A DNA stretch of 64,000 bases from Antarcticibacterium sp. 1MA-6-2 (GTDB lineage: Bacteria; Bacteroidota; Bacteroidia; Flavobacteriales; Flavobacteriaceae), in assembly GCF_021535135.1 (NCBI RefSeq), contig NZ_CP091036.1, forward strand, positions 2,232,001 to 2,296,000, given 5' to 3'. Made by a program: the position numbers and the translations under genes. Below, piece by piece: positions 29,968 to 42,069 of the stretch; position 1 is the stretch's first letter; each line of letters opens with the position of its first letter. A model generated the notes under the pieces. It saw only the letters and a program-made list of their open reading frames with translations, was not told the origin of the DNA and searched no databases.

Positions 29968-31481
29968 ATGAAAAAAGTATATATAACGGTCATAGCCTTA
30001 CTGGCTATGACCTTTTCACAAGCACAAGACATAACCGATGCGGTTAGATATTCTACAGAAGGATTATCAGGAACAGCAAGATTTAGAGCTATGAGTGGTG
30101 CCTTTGGTGCCCTGGGAGGAGACCTTTCTGCTATGACCGTAAATCCGGCAGGTTCAGCGGTTTTTCTTAACAGCTATTCTACAGTTAGCCTTAGTTACGA
30201 TCGACGGAAAAATACTACCTGGCTACTTTAACTCATTTACTTCAGATAAAAATTCTGATGTCAACTTTGACCAGGCTGGGGCAGTTTTAGTTTTTAATAG
30301 TTTGGATGAAGAAAATGCCTTTAATAAATTTACTCTGGGGGTGAATTATTCTCAAACTCAGAATTTTAATGATAATTTTATAGCAAAGGGAACAGGTACA
30401 TCATCAATAGACAATTATTTTCTAGGTTATGCCGATGGTATTCCCTTAGAACTTCTTGAAACTGTAGAGAACGAGACAGTTGGTGACCTCTACTCATATC
30501 TTGGTGAAAATGAAGGTTTTGGAGCACAACAGGCTTTTCTTGGCTATCAGGGTTATATTTTAAATCCTAATTCAAACGATCCTGCCAATACGCAGTATAC
30601 TTCAACTATTGCACCCGGCAGTTTTAACCAGAATTACTCTTATTTAGCCACAGGCCTCAATGGAAAATTCTCATTTAACTTTGCTTCAGAATTCAACAAC
30701 TTCTTATACCTTGGAGCAAATTTAAATGCTCATTTCCTCAATTATGATCGAATAACAAATCTTTTTGAAACCAATACTAACGCTGGTAGCGAGACCAACG
30801 AGGTCGTGTTCTCTAATAATTTGAGCACTGCCGGGAATGGCTTTTCACTGCAGGTTGGAACTATTGCAAAGGTTAGTGAAAACTTCCGTGTGGGAGTCTC
30901 ATACGAGACCCCTACCTGGTTTACTATTTCTGAAAAAACTACTCAACGTCTTGAAACATACAGTACTGAACTTGACGATTTGGTTTTAGTGGAACCTAAC
31001 ATTGTCAATTTATATCCTGATTACAAACTTAAGACACCCGGAAAAATAACAGGTAGTGTTGCTATCCTTTTTGGAACAACAGGATTATTAAGCTTCGATT
31101 ATTCTCATAAAGATTACAGCAGTACAGAATTGCGTCCTGCAGGAGATCCTGAATTTATGTATCAAAATAACCTCATTTCGCAGAACCTAAAGGCCGCATC
31201 TACTTATAAAGTAGGTGGAGAATATCGAATAAGCCGTTTAAGTTTACGAGGAGGTTATAGATTTGAGGAGAGCCCTTATAAAAATGAAATGACTATTGGC
31301 AATCTGGAAGGATATTCTGCTGAGTTTGGGATATAACTTTGGTAATATAAAACTGGATTTGGCGTATAATAATGCCACAAGAACAGATAATCCTCAACTT
31401 TACTCAGTTGGTTTAACCAATACGGCGGAAATAGAAAGAGATTTCTCCAATGTGGTTCTTTCCCTGAGCTTTGGAATATAA
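29968..31481 (+). CDS. OmpP1/FadL-like outer-membrane protein (two apparent frameshifts)
   Basis: About 504 residues. Signal peptide (MKKVYITVIALLAMTFSQA), then DAVRYSTEGLSGTARFRAMSGAFGALGGDLSAMTVNPAG, a conserved plug-like start of the OmpP1/FadL/TodX barrel family, and alternating beta strands to a terminal aromatic-hydrophobic strand (VVLSLSFGI). Frame breaks at 30217-30223 (ACCTGGC for ACCGGC) and 31319-31325 (GCTGAGT for GCCGGT, AGLGYNFGN expected). The likely role is uptake of hydrophobic compounds across the outer membrane; the substrate is unknown. Confidence 0.85.
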
Positions 31482-31503
31482 ATACGCTTAACCTACTTTT
31501 TAG

Positions 31504-31541
31504 ATCCGGAATTTTTTCAAGACTTGAGAAAAATTCCGGAT
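31504..31541. terminator. Bidirectional terminator between OmpP1-like and T9SS genes
   Basis: ATCCGGAATTTTT and AAAAATTCCGGAT (31504-31541) form a 13-bp stem between convergent genes. Confidence 0.8.
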
Positions 31542-33386
31542 TTATCTTTTTAAGGAAAAATGTCCCTTAAAATCTTTTGCAACTCCTGAATTTTTATCCC
31601 TGTACTCCACTACAAACCAATAATCATCGGCAGGCATGAGTGCATCATTGTAGGTTCCATCCCATCCCGAAGAAGAAGGCTGAATTTCTTTAAGCAATTT
31701 TCCATACCTGTCAAAAATTAAAATTTTGGTTACAAAACCTGTTCCATCGTTTATTATGTTCCATTTATCATTATAACCGTCATTGTTAGGAGTGAAAAAT
31801 CTTGGGTATCCTAATAATCGAAAGGGTGCAGAAGAAGTACTCCCGCAGCCATTAATCTCCCTTGCAGTAATAGTATGAGTGCCTCCACTTACGCCCTGAA
31901 ATATATTGTCCATCTGCCACGGCCCATTATCCAGTCTGTATTCATAAGAAGTTTCATCTCCCATAGATCGGGAAGCTGTCGCAGTAAGTCTATATCCCCC
32001 TTCAAAATCACTACCTTCTATTTCTACCGTCACTGCTGCCGGAGGCGAGAAGACAACAACCTCTGTTGAAAATGTTCGTTGGCAACTCGATTCTCTATGT
32101 TCAAGGGTCAAACTAATTACATTTTGAGGCGGAAAGCTTTCCAGGTTTAAAACAGCATTCTCTACCCCGTCTCCATCGGGATCATTAGGTACGTTCCAGG
32201 AGTAAACATAACCAGAACCTAAATTTTCCCCAATGGACACATTCCCAACCACATCTCCGTTGCTGTCTACACAAAAAGCTATAACTGGAGGAAACTCTAT
32301 TTCAGGAAAAGAAAAAGCTTCCAGCCTAATGGCCACAGGATTAGATCGACATCCAGATTCTTCATCTACAATTACTCCCAGTATGCTTTGCCCTTCAACC
32401 CCAATGAAGTTTGTTGGATTTGGGATACGATTCGACCTTTCATAATCGTCCTGTGTCAAAAAGAACATTGATGAATATGATCCCGGGTTCCCTCCCACCA
32501 TATCTGATGTAGCATTTGTAAGATTATAAGTGACAGTTTCCCCTTCTGCACATCCAATGACCGGAGAAGGTACAGATGCTACGGGATTATCGAAAAATTC
32601 TATAAGGACCTGGTCGCTGTCTTCAGCATTTAGAACATCACTTGTAACAGTTACCTGATATTCACCACTCGTATTCACAGTTAATGTTGGCCCTGTTTCA
32701 CCCGGTATAACTTCAAACTGATTAGACCTTTCATTTAAAACAAACCACTCATAAGCAGTCGCCTGAACGTTTTCGGCATTAAGAGTAACTTCCTCCACCC
32801 CACATAGACGTTGATCTGGCCCAAGTGCGCTACCCACAATAGAACAATCTGTAGAGCCTCCGCTACCAGTGTTCACCTGTTGCAGGCTAATATACCCGGG
32901 TAGTGCAGAAAAATTTGTAATAAGAACAACATACACCTGGTTTGCCCTGGCACTAGGAATTCGAACGTTTTCTACGGGAGAAGGATCATAACTACAATCA
33001 ATGGTATTTTGAGCATTAAGTTTAGAGGCGCTGCAGTATTCCTCTCCTGGATCAAACGGCCCCCACACAATAAAATCCACATCATACAACATTCCTGAAC
33101 CATCGGGATTCTGGCTCTGGCGTAAATTAAACTCCAGATTCCCGCCTTCTCTTACCTGTAAGTAAAACCATGCGGGATAAGGTTGAGTAACCAGGCAACC
33201 ATAATCTGGCCCTCTTTCTGCCACTGTTTGACTATTATTGGCTGAACTGGAATTTTCAAATATTAAGAGTTCATCCCCTGCACAAAAAGGCTGAATGGTA
33301 GAACACCTGTCCCCTTGCGCAAACAAAGCACCAGATCCCAATGCAAAAAATGCAATGAACAAAAAATATATAGCTCCGGGCTTCAT
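31542..33386 (-). CDS. T9SS type B sorting domain-containing surface protein
   Basis: About 614 residues. Signal peptide MKPGAIYFLFIAFFALGSGALFAQ; a preceding TTG at 33395 is less likely than this ATG. The body holds Ig-like and PKD-like beta domains with paired cysteines. The C-terminus has the gliding-motility-associated (type B) sorting signal: FFTPNNDGYNDKWNI, then IFDRYGKLLKEI, and final YRDKNSGVAKDFKGHFSLKR. It is predicted to be secreted by the type IX system and held at the cell surface. Binding target unknown. Confidence 0.92.
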   Translation of the reverse strand: MKPGAIYFLFIAFFALGSGALFAQGDRCSTIQPFCAGDELLIFENSSSANNSQTVAERGPDYGCLVTQPYPAWFYLQVREGGNLEFNLRQSQNPDGSGMLYDVDFIVWGPFDPGEEYCSASKLNAQNTIDCSYDPSPVENVRIPSARANQVYVVLITNFSALPGYISLQQVNTGSGGSTDCSIVGSALGPDQRLCGVEEVTLNAENVQATAYEWFVLNERSNQFEVIPGETGPTLTVNTSGEYQVTVTSDVLNAEDSDQVLIEFFDNPVASVPSPVIGCAEGETVTYNLTNATSDMVGGNPGSYSSMFFLTQDDYERSNRIPNPTNFIGVEGQSILGVIVDEESGCRSNPVAIRLEAFSFPEIEFPPVIAFCVDSNGDVVGNVSIGENLGSGYVYSWNVPNDPDGDGVENAVLNLESFPPQNVISLTLEHRESSCQRTFSTEVVVFSPPAAVTVEIEGSDFEGGYRLTATASRSMGDETSYEYRLDNGPWQMDNIFQGVSGGTHTITAREINGCGSTSSAPFRLLGYPRFFTPNNDGYNDKWNIINDGTGFVTKILIFDRYGKLLKEIQPSSSGWDGTYNDALMPADDYWFVVEYRDKNSGVAKDFKGHFSLKR

Positions 33387-33482
33387 ATTTGGCAATAGTA
33401 AAAGTGATGCAAATTAAGAAAATTACTTTAACATTAAACGAGGGGAAATCTGAAACATTGCAAGAAACACTGTGAAAATATG

Positions 33483-33490
33483 TATCTTTG
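33483..33490 (+). promoter_or_regulatory. -7 box of folE
   Basis: TATCTTTG matches TAnnTTTG, with TTG about 22 bases upstream. It overlaps an in-frame ATG at 33480, which argues that folE starts at the downstream ATG (33534). Confidence 0.6.
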
Positions 33491-33533
33491 CAAGCCTATT
33501 ACAAAGAATCCGACTACAATAGAAAATAGTGTT

Positions 33534-34211
33534 ATGAAGATTGACCATATTGAGAACGAAATAGACGAACTTGGTGACGCTCACGCTTCCAGCAGTGCAG
33601 AAAACCCATTAAGAGAAGATGCTTTTAACCTTAGTGATACTGAAAAAATTGCTTTAATTACCGAGGACGTAAAACATATACTTGACACGCTGGGAATGGA
33701 CCTTACAGATGACAGCATTAAAGGTACTCCTTTACGGGTAGCGAAAATGTTTGTAAAGGAAATATTTTCAGGTCTTGACCCTCAAAGAAAACCCAAAGCT
33801 TCCACCTTTGAAAATAAATATAAATATGGTGAGATGCTGGTTGAGAAAAATATTACAATTTACTCCACCTGTGAACATCACCTTCTACCAATAGTAGGTA
33901 AAGCCCACGTCGCTTACATTTCAAAAGGCTCTGTAATAGGACTTTCCAAAATGAACCGAATTGTTGATTACTATGCTAAAAGACCGCAGGTCCAGGAAAG
34001 AATGACCATGCAAATTGTGCAGGAACTTCAAAAAGCACTGGGAACTCCAGATGTTGCCTGTGTTATTGATGCAAAACATCTTTGTGTAAATAGCCGGGGA
34101 ATTAGAGATATTGAAAGCAGTACCGTGACTAGCGAGTTTGGAGGTGCTTTTAAAGATGCAGGAGTGAAGAGAGAATTCCTGGACTATATCAAGCTGGACA
34201 CAACTTTTTAA
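33534..34211 (+). CDS. folE: GTP cyclohydrolase I
   Basis: FolE converts GTP to dihydroneopterin triphosphate, the first step of tetrahydrofolate (and related pterin) synthesis. About 225 residues. The zinc-binding CEHH motif ([13 protein letters not shown]) and the later [16 protein letters not shown] with the second zinc cysteine are present. An ATG 54 bp further upstream (33480) lies inside the likely -7 promoter box, so I use 33534. In flavobacteria cysS commonly follows, as here (26-bp gap). Confidence 0.95.
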   Translation: MKIDHIENEIDELGDAHASSSAENPLREDAFNLSDTEKIALITEDVKHILDTLGMDLTDDSIKGTPLRVAKMFVKEIFSGLDPQRKPKASTFENKYKYGEMLVEKNITIYSTCEHHLLPIVGKAHVAYISKGSVIGLSKMNRIVDYYAKRPQVQERMTMQIVQELQKALGTPDVACVIDAKHLCVNSRGIRDIESSTVTSEFGGAFKDAGVKREFLDYIKLDTTF

Positions 34212-34237
34212 TTTTTAATCTTACCAGAAAGAAATAT

Positions 34238-35723
34238 ATGGCGCAGTATCATGAACAAAGCCTGAAAATATATAATTCAATGACAGGGGAAAAAGAAGTT
34301 TTTACCCCGCTCACAAAAGGAAATGTTGGAATGTATGTTTGTGGACCTACAGTTTACAGCAATGTTCATTTAGGTAACTGCCGTACTTTTATTTCTTTCG
34401 ATCTTGTATTTCGTTACCTGAAACACCTGGGATATAAAGTAAGATACGTTCGCAATATTACAGATGCTTAGTCATTTAGAAAATGATGCTGAAACAGGTG
34501 AGGACAGGATTGCAAAAAAAGCGAGACTGGAACAGATAGAACCTATGGAAGTCGTACAGCGATACACCATTGATTTTCATAACATCCTGCAAAAATTCAA
34601 CAATTTACCTCCCAGTATTGAACCTACTGCAACAGGACATATCGTTGAGCAGATAGAAACCATCAAGACAATAATGGAAAAAGGTCTTGCTTACGAAGCA
34701 AACGGTTCTGTTTATTTTGATGTTATTAAATTTAATAAAGATCATAACTATGGAAGGTTGAGTGGCCGTGCCATAGAAGATATGATAGCCAATACGAGAG
34801 AATTAGCTGCTCAAAGCGACAAGAAAAATCCACAGGATTTCGCTTTATGGAAAAAAGCTGAACCACAACACATTATGAGATGGCCTTCACCCTGGAGTGA
34901 CGGTTTTCCAGGCTGGCATCTTGAATGTACAGTAATGAGTTCTAAATACCTGGGCGAACAGTTTGATATCCATGGTGGCGGAATGGATTTAAAATTTCCA
35001 CACCACGAGTGCGAAATCGCTCAGGGTGAAGCTGCTACAGGGAAAAATCCGGTTAATTACTGGATGCACGCCAATATGCTCACTCTCAACGGAAAAAAGA
35101 TGGCCAAGAGTACAGGAAATAATATTCTCCCAACTGAAATTTTTACCGGAAATAATGATGTTTTAAGTAAAGCATATAATCCCTCAGTTGCACGGTTTTT
35201 TATGCTACAGGCTCACTACCGCAGTATTCTTGATTTTTCTGATGAAGCTCTGGCAGCCAGCGAAAAAGGTTTTAATAGATTAATGGAATCATTTAGAACC
35301 ATTGATCAGCTACCCGTTTCCTCCAATTCTACCTTTTCCATAGAGAAATGGACACAGCGGTGTTATGATGCCCTGAATGACGATTTTAATAGCCCAATTC
35401 TAATAGCCACTTTGTTTGAAGCTGTAAAATTCATTAACGCCGTAAAAGAAGGAGAAGAGAGGATTTCCCTAGGAGACAAAGAAGGTTTAAAAGCACAGAT
35501 GTCAGCTTTTATTTTTGATGTTTTGGGCTTACTTGATGCTACCTCGCAACATGAAGAAAGTACTGAAAAACTTTCCGGTGCGATTGATCTATTAATAAGG
35601 CTAAGGGCAGAGGCACGAAATAATAAAGATTTTGCCACAAGTGACCAAATAAGGGATCAACTTCTGGCTTTGGGTATTCAATTAAAAGATGGAAAGGAAG
35701 GCACTACCTTTTCAATAGACTAG
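34238..35723 (+). CDS. cysS: Cysteinyl-tRNA synthetase (one apparent frameshift)
   Basis: CysS charges tRNA-Cys. [17 protein letters not shown] carries the zinc cysteine and HIGH motif; [18 protein letters not shown] and KMAKSTGN (KMSKS) follow. The frame breaks at 34466-34472, where VRNITDAGHLEND is expected: GCTTAGT is read for GCCGGT. About 494 residues when joined, the usual length. Confidence 0.94.
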
Positions 35724-35740
35724 TCTTTAAACTAAATTTT

Positions 35741-35965
35741 ATGTTGAAGTCATGGCTGGCTTACCCTTTTATTCTCCTGGTAAAATTTTATCAGAAGGTA
35801 ATCTCGCCATTAACCCCTGCAGTTTGCCGATATTCTCCCACCTGCTCTCAATACACCCTTGTAGCTTTACAACGTTACGGCCTGTTTAAAGGCGGCTGGT
35901 TGGGTATCAAACGTATTGCAAGCTGTCATCCCTGGGGAGGCAAAGGTTTTGATCCTGTACCATAA
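35741..35965 (+). CDS. yidD: Membrane protein insertion efficiency factor YidD
   Basis: A 74-residue protein with the YidD signature [19 protein letters not shown] and an N-terminal amphipathic helix. It supports YidC-dependent membrane insertion. It starts 17 bases after cysS and is followed by lgt. Confidence 0.93.
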   Translation: MLKSWLAYPFILLVKFYQKVISPLTPAVCRYSPTCSQYTLVALQRYGLFKGGWLGIKRIASCHPWGGKGFDPVP

Positions 35966-36012
35966 GTTTATTATATTAAACGCGGTATCTATTGCAAAAC
36001 CACGCAAATATG

Positions 36013-36020
36013 TATCTTTA
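36013..36020 (+). promoter_or_regulatory. Probable -7 box of lgt
   Basis: TATCTTTA, one mismatch to TAnnTTTG, 25 bases before the lgt ATG, in the context ATATGTATCTTT that also occurs at the folE promoter. Confidence 0.4.
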
Positions 36021-36044
36021 CTTCAACAAACTAAATTCTCTTAG

Positions 36045-36867
36045 ATGTTTTTTAATGCCATTGTCTGGGATCCTTCGGAAGGATTAGATTTGGGTTTCTT
36101 TACCCTTCACTACTACAGTTTAATGTTCTTGATAGCCTTTGGCCTTGGCTGGTATATTATGAAGAGCATATATGCAAAAGAAGGAATTCCGGAAGAAAAG
36201 CTTGATCCTTTATTCATATATATGGTTCTGGCCACTCTTATTGGAGCACGATTGGGCCATGTCATCTTTTACGATTGGGATTACTTTCAACATCACTTAC
36301 TTGAGATATTTCTGCTTAGTTAGATTTGAACCTGAATTTGAGTTTACGGGATTTAGAGGATTAGCGAGTCACGGTGCTGCTATCGGGATAATTATAGCGA
36401 TGTACCTGTACCGGAAAAATGTTCTTGACAAACCAACATTATGGATACTTGACAGAATTGTAATTCCCGTAGCCAGTGGTGGTGTTTTCATCAGAATTGG
36501 AAATTTCCTGAATTCAGAAATAATTGGTAAACCTACAAACAGTGACTACGGAGTTATTTTTGCAAAACTGGGTGAGAATTTCCCAAGACATCCGGCGCAG
36601 TTGTACGAGTCTTTTTGTTATATTCTTGTCTTCCTCACCTTATGGTTTGTATATTGGAAGACAGACAAAAAATACAAACTAGGTTACATTTTTGGTTTAT
36701 TTCTGGTCCTGTTATGGACAGTAAGATTCTTTATAGAATTTTTAAAAGAGCCGCAAAGTGAAGGTGAGATTGTAATGTCTCTAAATACAGGACAATGGTT
36801 AAGTATTCCCTTTATTATCGCTGGAATTTATTTTATGTACAGGCCAACTAAAAATACTACCGTATGA
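36045..36867 (+). CDS. lgt: Prolipoprotein diacylglyceryl transferase Lgt (one apparent frameshift)
   Basis: Lgt attaches diacylglycerol to lipobox cysteines. A multi-pass membrane protein with the conserved RGLASHGAAIGI (catalytic-region His) and RIGNFLNSEIIGKPT segments. The frame breaks at 36314-36320: GCTTAGT is read for GCCGGT (LPVRFEPEFEF expected). About 274 residues when corrected. The next gene encodes a lipoprotein and overlaps its end. Confidence 0.93.
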
Positions 36868-37352
36868 AATTGATATTTCCTCGCGCCATATTGCCTGGGC
36901 TGATATCCCTGGCAGCACTCTCCTGTGCCGATGAACCCAAAGAAACTTCTATACCCACTGAGGAAATTACTTTTACAAAGGAAGGAGAATTAGATCTTTT
37001 AAAAAATGGAGAGATAACTCATTCTCTTAATATTGAAATTGCCGATACTCCTTATGAATGGGAAACAGGTCTCATGTACCGCGAAGCTTTAGGTGAGGAT
37101 CAGGGTATGTTGTTCATATATACAAACGAAGCCCCCAGGAGCTTCTATATGAAAAATACACTAATCCCGCTGGACCTTATTTTTTACGACAAAGACAGCA
37201 GTGTAGTAAGCTTTCATGAAAATGCAGTACCGCTTGACCTTACATCAATTCCTTCAGCGAAACCCGCTCAATTTATTTTGGAAGTAAATGCAGGGAAGGT
37301 GGACGAATGGAATATTGAAACCGGAGATAAGATGAAGTTTACCCGGGATTAA
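36864..37352 (+). CDS. DUF192 lipoprotein
   Basis: 162 residues; lipobox LAALSCADE near residue 20, then a DUF192 domain (TGLMYREALGEDQGMLFIY, FYMKNTLIPLDLIF). DUF192 proteins are small beta-rich envelope proteins of unknown function. Overlaps the lgt stop (ATGA), so co-translated with it. Confidence 0.88.
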   Translation: MKLIFPRAILPGLISLAALSCADEPKETSIPTEEITFTKEGELDLLKNGEITHSLNIEIADTPYEWETGLMYREALGEDQGMLFIYTNEAPRSFYMKNTLIPLDLIFYDKDSSVVSFHENAVPLDLTSIPSAKPAQFILEVNAGKVDEWNIETGDKMKFTRD

Positions 37353-37848
37353 ACGGAGCATACCACCCCACTTAATCCATTCCTTTTCTCCAAAACATTC
37401 TACTCAATAATATTCCAGCCCTGGACCTGGTTTAATTACAACCCGGATCTTCAGGCGGCAAATCCAATTCCTGCGGAACAGATTCTCAACTTATCCTTCA
37501 CCCCATAATAGAACTGATCCTTGACCATTTCCATCTCAGAGGAAATTCTCTGGGAAAACTACAGCATTTCCGAGGAAATCATTTTCAGTCCTTAATCAGT
37601 TAATAACCTGACAAGTCTCGGTTATTTTTCTCATTTACAAAATTCCTCCAGGATGACCACAGGTAGTTTAGAGGAATACCTTTTTAATTCCTTATATACT
37701 GACGAATTAAAAAAGCCTGGGGGTATTAATTCTCTTATAATAAATTATTTCCGGGAGAGCCTACGAAGGATTTCACAGGAATACGGTTTCTAGACTATAA
37801 ACATTTACTAAAGAGGCAAGCCTTGAGGTATTTACCCTCCAGAATAAA
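37353..37848. other. 496-bp gap without recognisable genes
   Basis: Convergent intergenic region between the DUF192 gene and secDF. No frame longer than about 30 codons shows a domain. The composition resembles a decayed gene rather than a regulatory region, but I could not identify any ancestor. Confidence 0.4.
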
Positions 37849-37872
37849 AACGGCCGCCAATTGGCAGCCGTT
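37842..37872 (-). terminator. secDF terminator
   Basis: AACGGCCGCCAA (37849-37860) and TTGGCAGCCGTT (37861-37872) form a 12-bp stem with one G-U pair; the plus-strand A-run before it is a T-run on the minus strand. Confidence 0.8.
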
Positions 37873-37894
37873 GTTATGGTTGAAGATGAATAAC

Positions 37895-40800
37895 CTATGA
37901 GGTTACAACTTCTTCTTTCTTTTTGCTTTCTATTTTTGCTTTATCCGTAACGCTATCTACCATTATTGGAGTTGCGATGAAAAGGGAGGAATATGTACCT
38001 ACTATAATACCTATAATCATTGCAAACATAAAGCCCCTCAGGCTTTCACCTCCAAAGATGAAGATCGCCAGTAATACAATAATAGTTGTTAAAGAGGTAT
38101 TTACAGTCCTGCTCATCGTGCTATTTAACGCGCTGTTTACAGTCTTTCCTAAAGGCCACGTAGAGTGTTCATTTACAAACTCTCTAATCCTGTCAAAGAT
38201 TACCACGGTATCGTTAAGAGAGTAACCAATTACAGTAAGAATAGCTGCAATAAAAGCCTGATCAATTTCCATACTAAATGGCATCACGTTATAGAAAAGC
38301 GAGAATATACCCAATACAATAATAACGTCATGAGCTACAGCCGCAACTGCACCTAAACTAAATTGCCACTTTCTAAATCTTAATAAGATGTAAAGGAATA
38401 CTACAATAAGTGAACCTAGGATAGCCCAAAATGAATCGTTTTTAATATCATCGGCAATAGTAGGTCCTACTTTCATAGATTGCATAATCCCTACAGATCT
38501 TTCTCCTGAACCAACAGTAAAGTCCTCAAAAGTTACATCCTGCGGAAGGTATGGTTGAAGTGCATCAAACATCATTCTCTGGATCTCCTGATCTACTGCT
38601 TCACCATCATCCTCTACTTTATATTTTGTCGTAATCTTTAACTGATTATTAGCTCCAAAAGTCTTTGCCTCTGCGCTTCCAAAAACCGCTGAAAGATCAG
38701 CCTGAACATCAGTTGAGTTTACGTTTTCTGCAAATCGTACGGTATAAGTCCTCCCGCCTAAAAAGTCAACTCCCTGGTTAAGGCCATTTGTCAAAAATGA
38801 CCCAATACTAATAATAATTAAAATACCAGAAATAACATAGGCGATCTTTCTTTTTCCAAGGAAATCAATATTCAAATTCTGGAACAGGTTCTTTGTTGCA
38901 GATGTACTAAAAGCGAGGGATTTACCATTTTTACCATATCCATCAATAAACAATCTGGTAATGAAGATTGCTGTAAATAATGAAGTAGCAATACCTATTA
39001 ACAACGTTGTTGCGAAACCTTTAATGGGCCCTGTACCAAGAATTAACAGGATTAGACCTGTAAGTCCTGTTGTAATATTCGCATCAAGAATAGAAGAAAG
39101 TGCATTGTTAAAACCATCCTTAATGGCATCCTTTTGCGCTTTTCCTTTGGCCAGCTCCTCTTTTATTCTTTCAAAAATAAGCACGTTAGCATCAACAGAC
39201 ATACCTATGGTTAACACGATACCTGCAATTCCAGGAAGAGTAAGAACTGCTCCCAGACCAGCAAGAATTCCAAAAATGAATAAAATGTTTACAGCTAAGG
39301 CAACATCGGCAAAAAGGCCTGCTTTTCCATAGTAGAAAACCATCCAGATCAAAACAAAAATAAGGGCAATAACAAAGGATGTTATACCGCTATTAATTGC
39401 TTCCTGACCTAAGGAAGGTCCAACAATTTCACTCTGAATAATATCTGCAGAAGCAGGAAGTTTACCCGCCCTTAGAACGTTTGCTAAATCCTGTCCTTCT
39501 GTAATATCAAAATCTCCAGAAATTTGACTTCTACCTCCACTAATAGGACCAGTGGAAACAGTTGGTGCTGAATATACGACGTTATCAAGTACAATAGCTA
39601 TATTACCTTGCTCCTGATATGCCCGACCAGTCATTTCCTCCCAAATCTTGGCTCCTTTACCATTCATTTGCATGGTAACATCAACTCTACCAAGTTGGTC
39701 ATAAGATTGCTGTGCATCTGTAATAACATCTCCTGTAAGCGGAGGAGTATTATCCCTGTTTCCTCTAAGAGCATAAAGCTCAACTATATTATTTTTAGGA
39801 ACTCCCCAGGCAAATTCTGCATAACGTAAATCTGCAGGCAGTAAAGATCTTACCTGTGGCATTTCAAGATACTGTCTTACCCTGGAAGTATCAGCTGCCT
39901 GAAATGTTGCAAGAACAGGTCCTCCCTGGAAACCCGGAGAAACTACTAATTCCAGTAAAGGATTGTTGGAGTTTTGTTGTGCCTGTGCAGTATCTTCTGC
40001 ACTTGCCAAAAGTGCTTCTATTTCTGCTTCTTCGTCTGAAGTGTTTGTAGTATCAGTTGATGTTTCTGCTTAATGTAATTTCTTTTTGTCCCTGAAGAGA
40101 TTCAGCTATAACGCTATTAGCGTTCAGAAGAAAATTGCCAAATTCATTGTTTTTATGTACAAACCAAAATTCTAATTGAGCTGTACTTTGAAGAAGAGAT
40201 TTAACTCGGGTAATATCCTTTGCCCCTGGCAACTCAACTAAAATTCTACCCGAATTTCCAAGCCTTTGAATATTGGGCTGTGTAACACCAAATTTATCAA
40301 TACGCTTACGAAGAACTTCAAAAGCTGAAGTTATAGATTCGTTTACTCTTTCTCTTATAATAGGTTCTACTTCAGAATTAGCCATCTCGAAGTTTACCTG
40401 ATCACTCAAAGTTTTATTTGCAAAAATATCAGGAGATGCAAGTTTGGCGTTTGGTATATTATTAAAAGCTGCAAAGAAAAGGTCAATATAATCATCCTGG
40501 CTATCTTTCTGAGCCGCATCGGCTTCAGCAATCGCCTGATTAAATGCAGGATTTTGGCTATTATTAGCTAACCCCTTAAGTATATCCTTAACCGAAATTT
40601 GAAGGATCACGTTGATTCCTCCTTTAAGGTCAAGCCCCTTATTTAGTTCTTTTTCCTTTGCTGAATTGTAAGTAATTCCGGCAATGATTTCGTTGTTCCC
40701 TACCGAGTCCAGGTAGCGACCTTCTACCTGCTCTCTCACCACAGGATAATCTTCAACATCTGTGCTAATTTGTCTCTCGGCATAAGCTTCAGCATCACCC

Positions 40801-40895
40801 TCTACACTGCTTGCAATAAATGTAAATGATAACTGGTAGATACATACCAGACCAAATAAAATAGCAAAAATCTTTATCAGTCCTTTATTCTGCAT
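37895..40895 (-). CDS. secDF: Protein translocase SecDF fusion (one apparent frameshift)
   Basis: A fused SecD-SecF of about 1000 residues, the proton-driven partner of SecYEG. It has an N-terminal anchor, a long periplasmic P1 domain (DLKGGINVILQI is the SecD start), a first set of six membrane helices with GMSVDANVLIFERIKEE, and a second set with GYSLNDTVVIFDRIREF. Fusion is normal in Bacteroidota. The frame breaks at 40068-40074: ATTAAGC is read where ACCGGC fits. Confidence 0.93.
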
Positions 40896-41002
40896 TATTC
40901 CTTAATATTTAGGTATTTTTTTAAAACGGACAAATATAGGGTTTCATTAGTCAAATCCCAATTATTTTTTTTTAGAATATTTTAACTTTTAAACAACAAA
41001 AA

Positions 41003-41022
41003 GACCACCTTAGAGGTGGCCT
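41003..41022 (-). terminator. mdh terminator
   Basis: GACCACCT and AGGTGGCC (41003-41022) form a short stem just past the mdh stop on the minus strand, with an A-run on the plus strand. Confidence 0.65.
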
Positions 41023-41052
41023 TTCATTATTGATTATCAGTTCCTTCTATAA

Positions 41053-41979
41053 TTATATTTCCAGAAGATCATTTGTTTTCTTAACCCCCTCTGCACTCTC
41101 TTTCATTTTTGCTTTTTCAGCATCATTCAATTCAATTTCAACGATCTTTTCTAAACCGTCTCTTCCTAATATTGCAGGTACACCTATACAAAGATCTTCC
41201 AGCCCGTATTCCCCTTCCAGAAGAGCTGAGCACGGAAACATTTTCTTTTGATCACAGGCAATGGCTTGCACAAGAGCAGACACTGCGGCACCAGGCGCAT
41301 ACCAGGCACTTGTTCCTAAAAGCTTTGTTAATGTAGCCCCACCAACTTTAGTATCTTCACTAACCTGGTCTAATCTCTCTTCAGACAAAAATGCTGTAAC
41401 AGGAACAGAATTTCTCGTGGCAAGTCTCGTTAGTGGAACCATTCCTGTATCACTGTGGCCTCCAATAACCATCCCATCAACATCAGATGGTGGACATTCT
41501 AAAGCTTCACTAAGACGGTATTTAAAGCGTGCGCTGTCTAAAGCTCCACCCATACCTATTATTCTGTTTTTTGGCAAATTAGTTGTCTTATGAACAAGGT
41601 AGGTCATAGTGTCCATAGGATTACTTACTACTATCACTACAGTATCGGGAGAATGCTTAATTAAATTAGAAGAGACCTCCTTTACAATATTTGCATTTAT
41701 ACCTATTAACTCTTCCCTTGTCATTCCAGGCTTTCGGGGAATACCACTAGTAATCACTACGACATCACTTCCTGCGGTTCGGGAATAGTCATTGGTAACT
41801 CCTGTAATTTTAGTATCGAAACCGTTAAGTGTGGCAGTTTGCATAAGGTCCATTGCTTTTCCTTCTGCAAACCCCTCTTTTATATCTAACAGAACAACTT
41901 CAGAAGCGAAATCCTTAATGGCAATATATTCTGCACAACTGGCTCCAACGGCCCCTGCACCTACGATAGTAACTTTCAT
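41053..41979 (-). CDS. mdh: Malate dehydrogenase
   Basis: A 308-residue NAD-dependent malate dehydrogenase of the LDH-like type, oxidising malate to oxaloacetate in the TCA cycle. NAD loop GAGAVGASCAEYIA at the N-terminus, SNPMDTMTYL, and the catalytic histidine in GGHSDTGMVPL. Intact and monocistronic. Confidence 0.95.
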   Translation of the reverse strand: MKVTIVGAGAVGASCAEYIAIKDFASEVVLLDIKEGFAEGKAMDLMQTATLNGFDTKITGVTNDYSRTAGSDVVVITSGIPRKPGMTREELIGINANIVKEVSSNLIKHSPDTVVIVVSNPMDTMTYLVHKTTNLPKNRIIGMGGALDSARFKYRLSEALECPPSDVDGMVIGGHSDTGMVPLTRLATRNSVPVTAFLSEERLDQVSEDTKVGGATLTKLLGTSAWYAPGAAVSALVQAIACDQKKMFPCSALLEGEYGLEDLCIGVPAILGRDGLEKIVEIELNDAEKAKMKESAEGVKKTNDLLEI

Positions 41980-42069
41980 AATTTGTATGGTTTTATATAA
42001 TTTTTTACGTTTTAGCGAAAATACAAATTATGCTGCAAAAAAGTAACAATGAATGGTTAAAGTAGGACA

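Noticed and set aside
33480..33533. N-terminal extension of FolE from the upstream ATG
   Set aside because: That ATG overlaps a good -7 promoter box and the extra 18 residues do not resemble the family.
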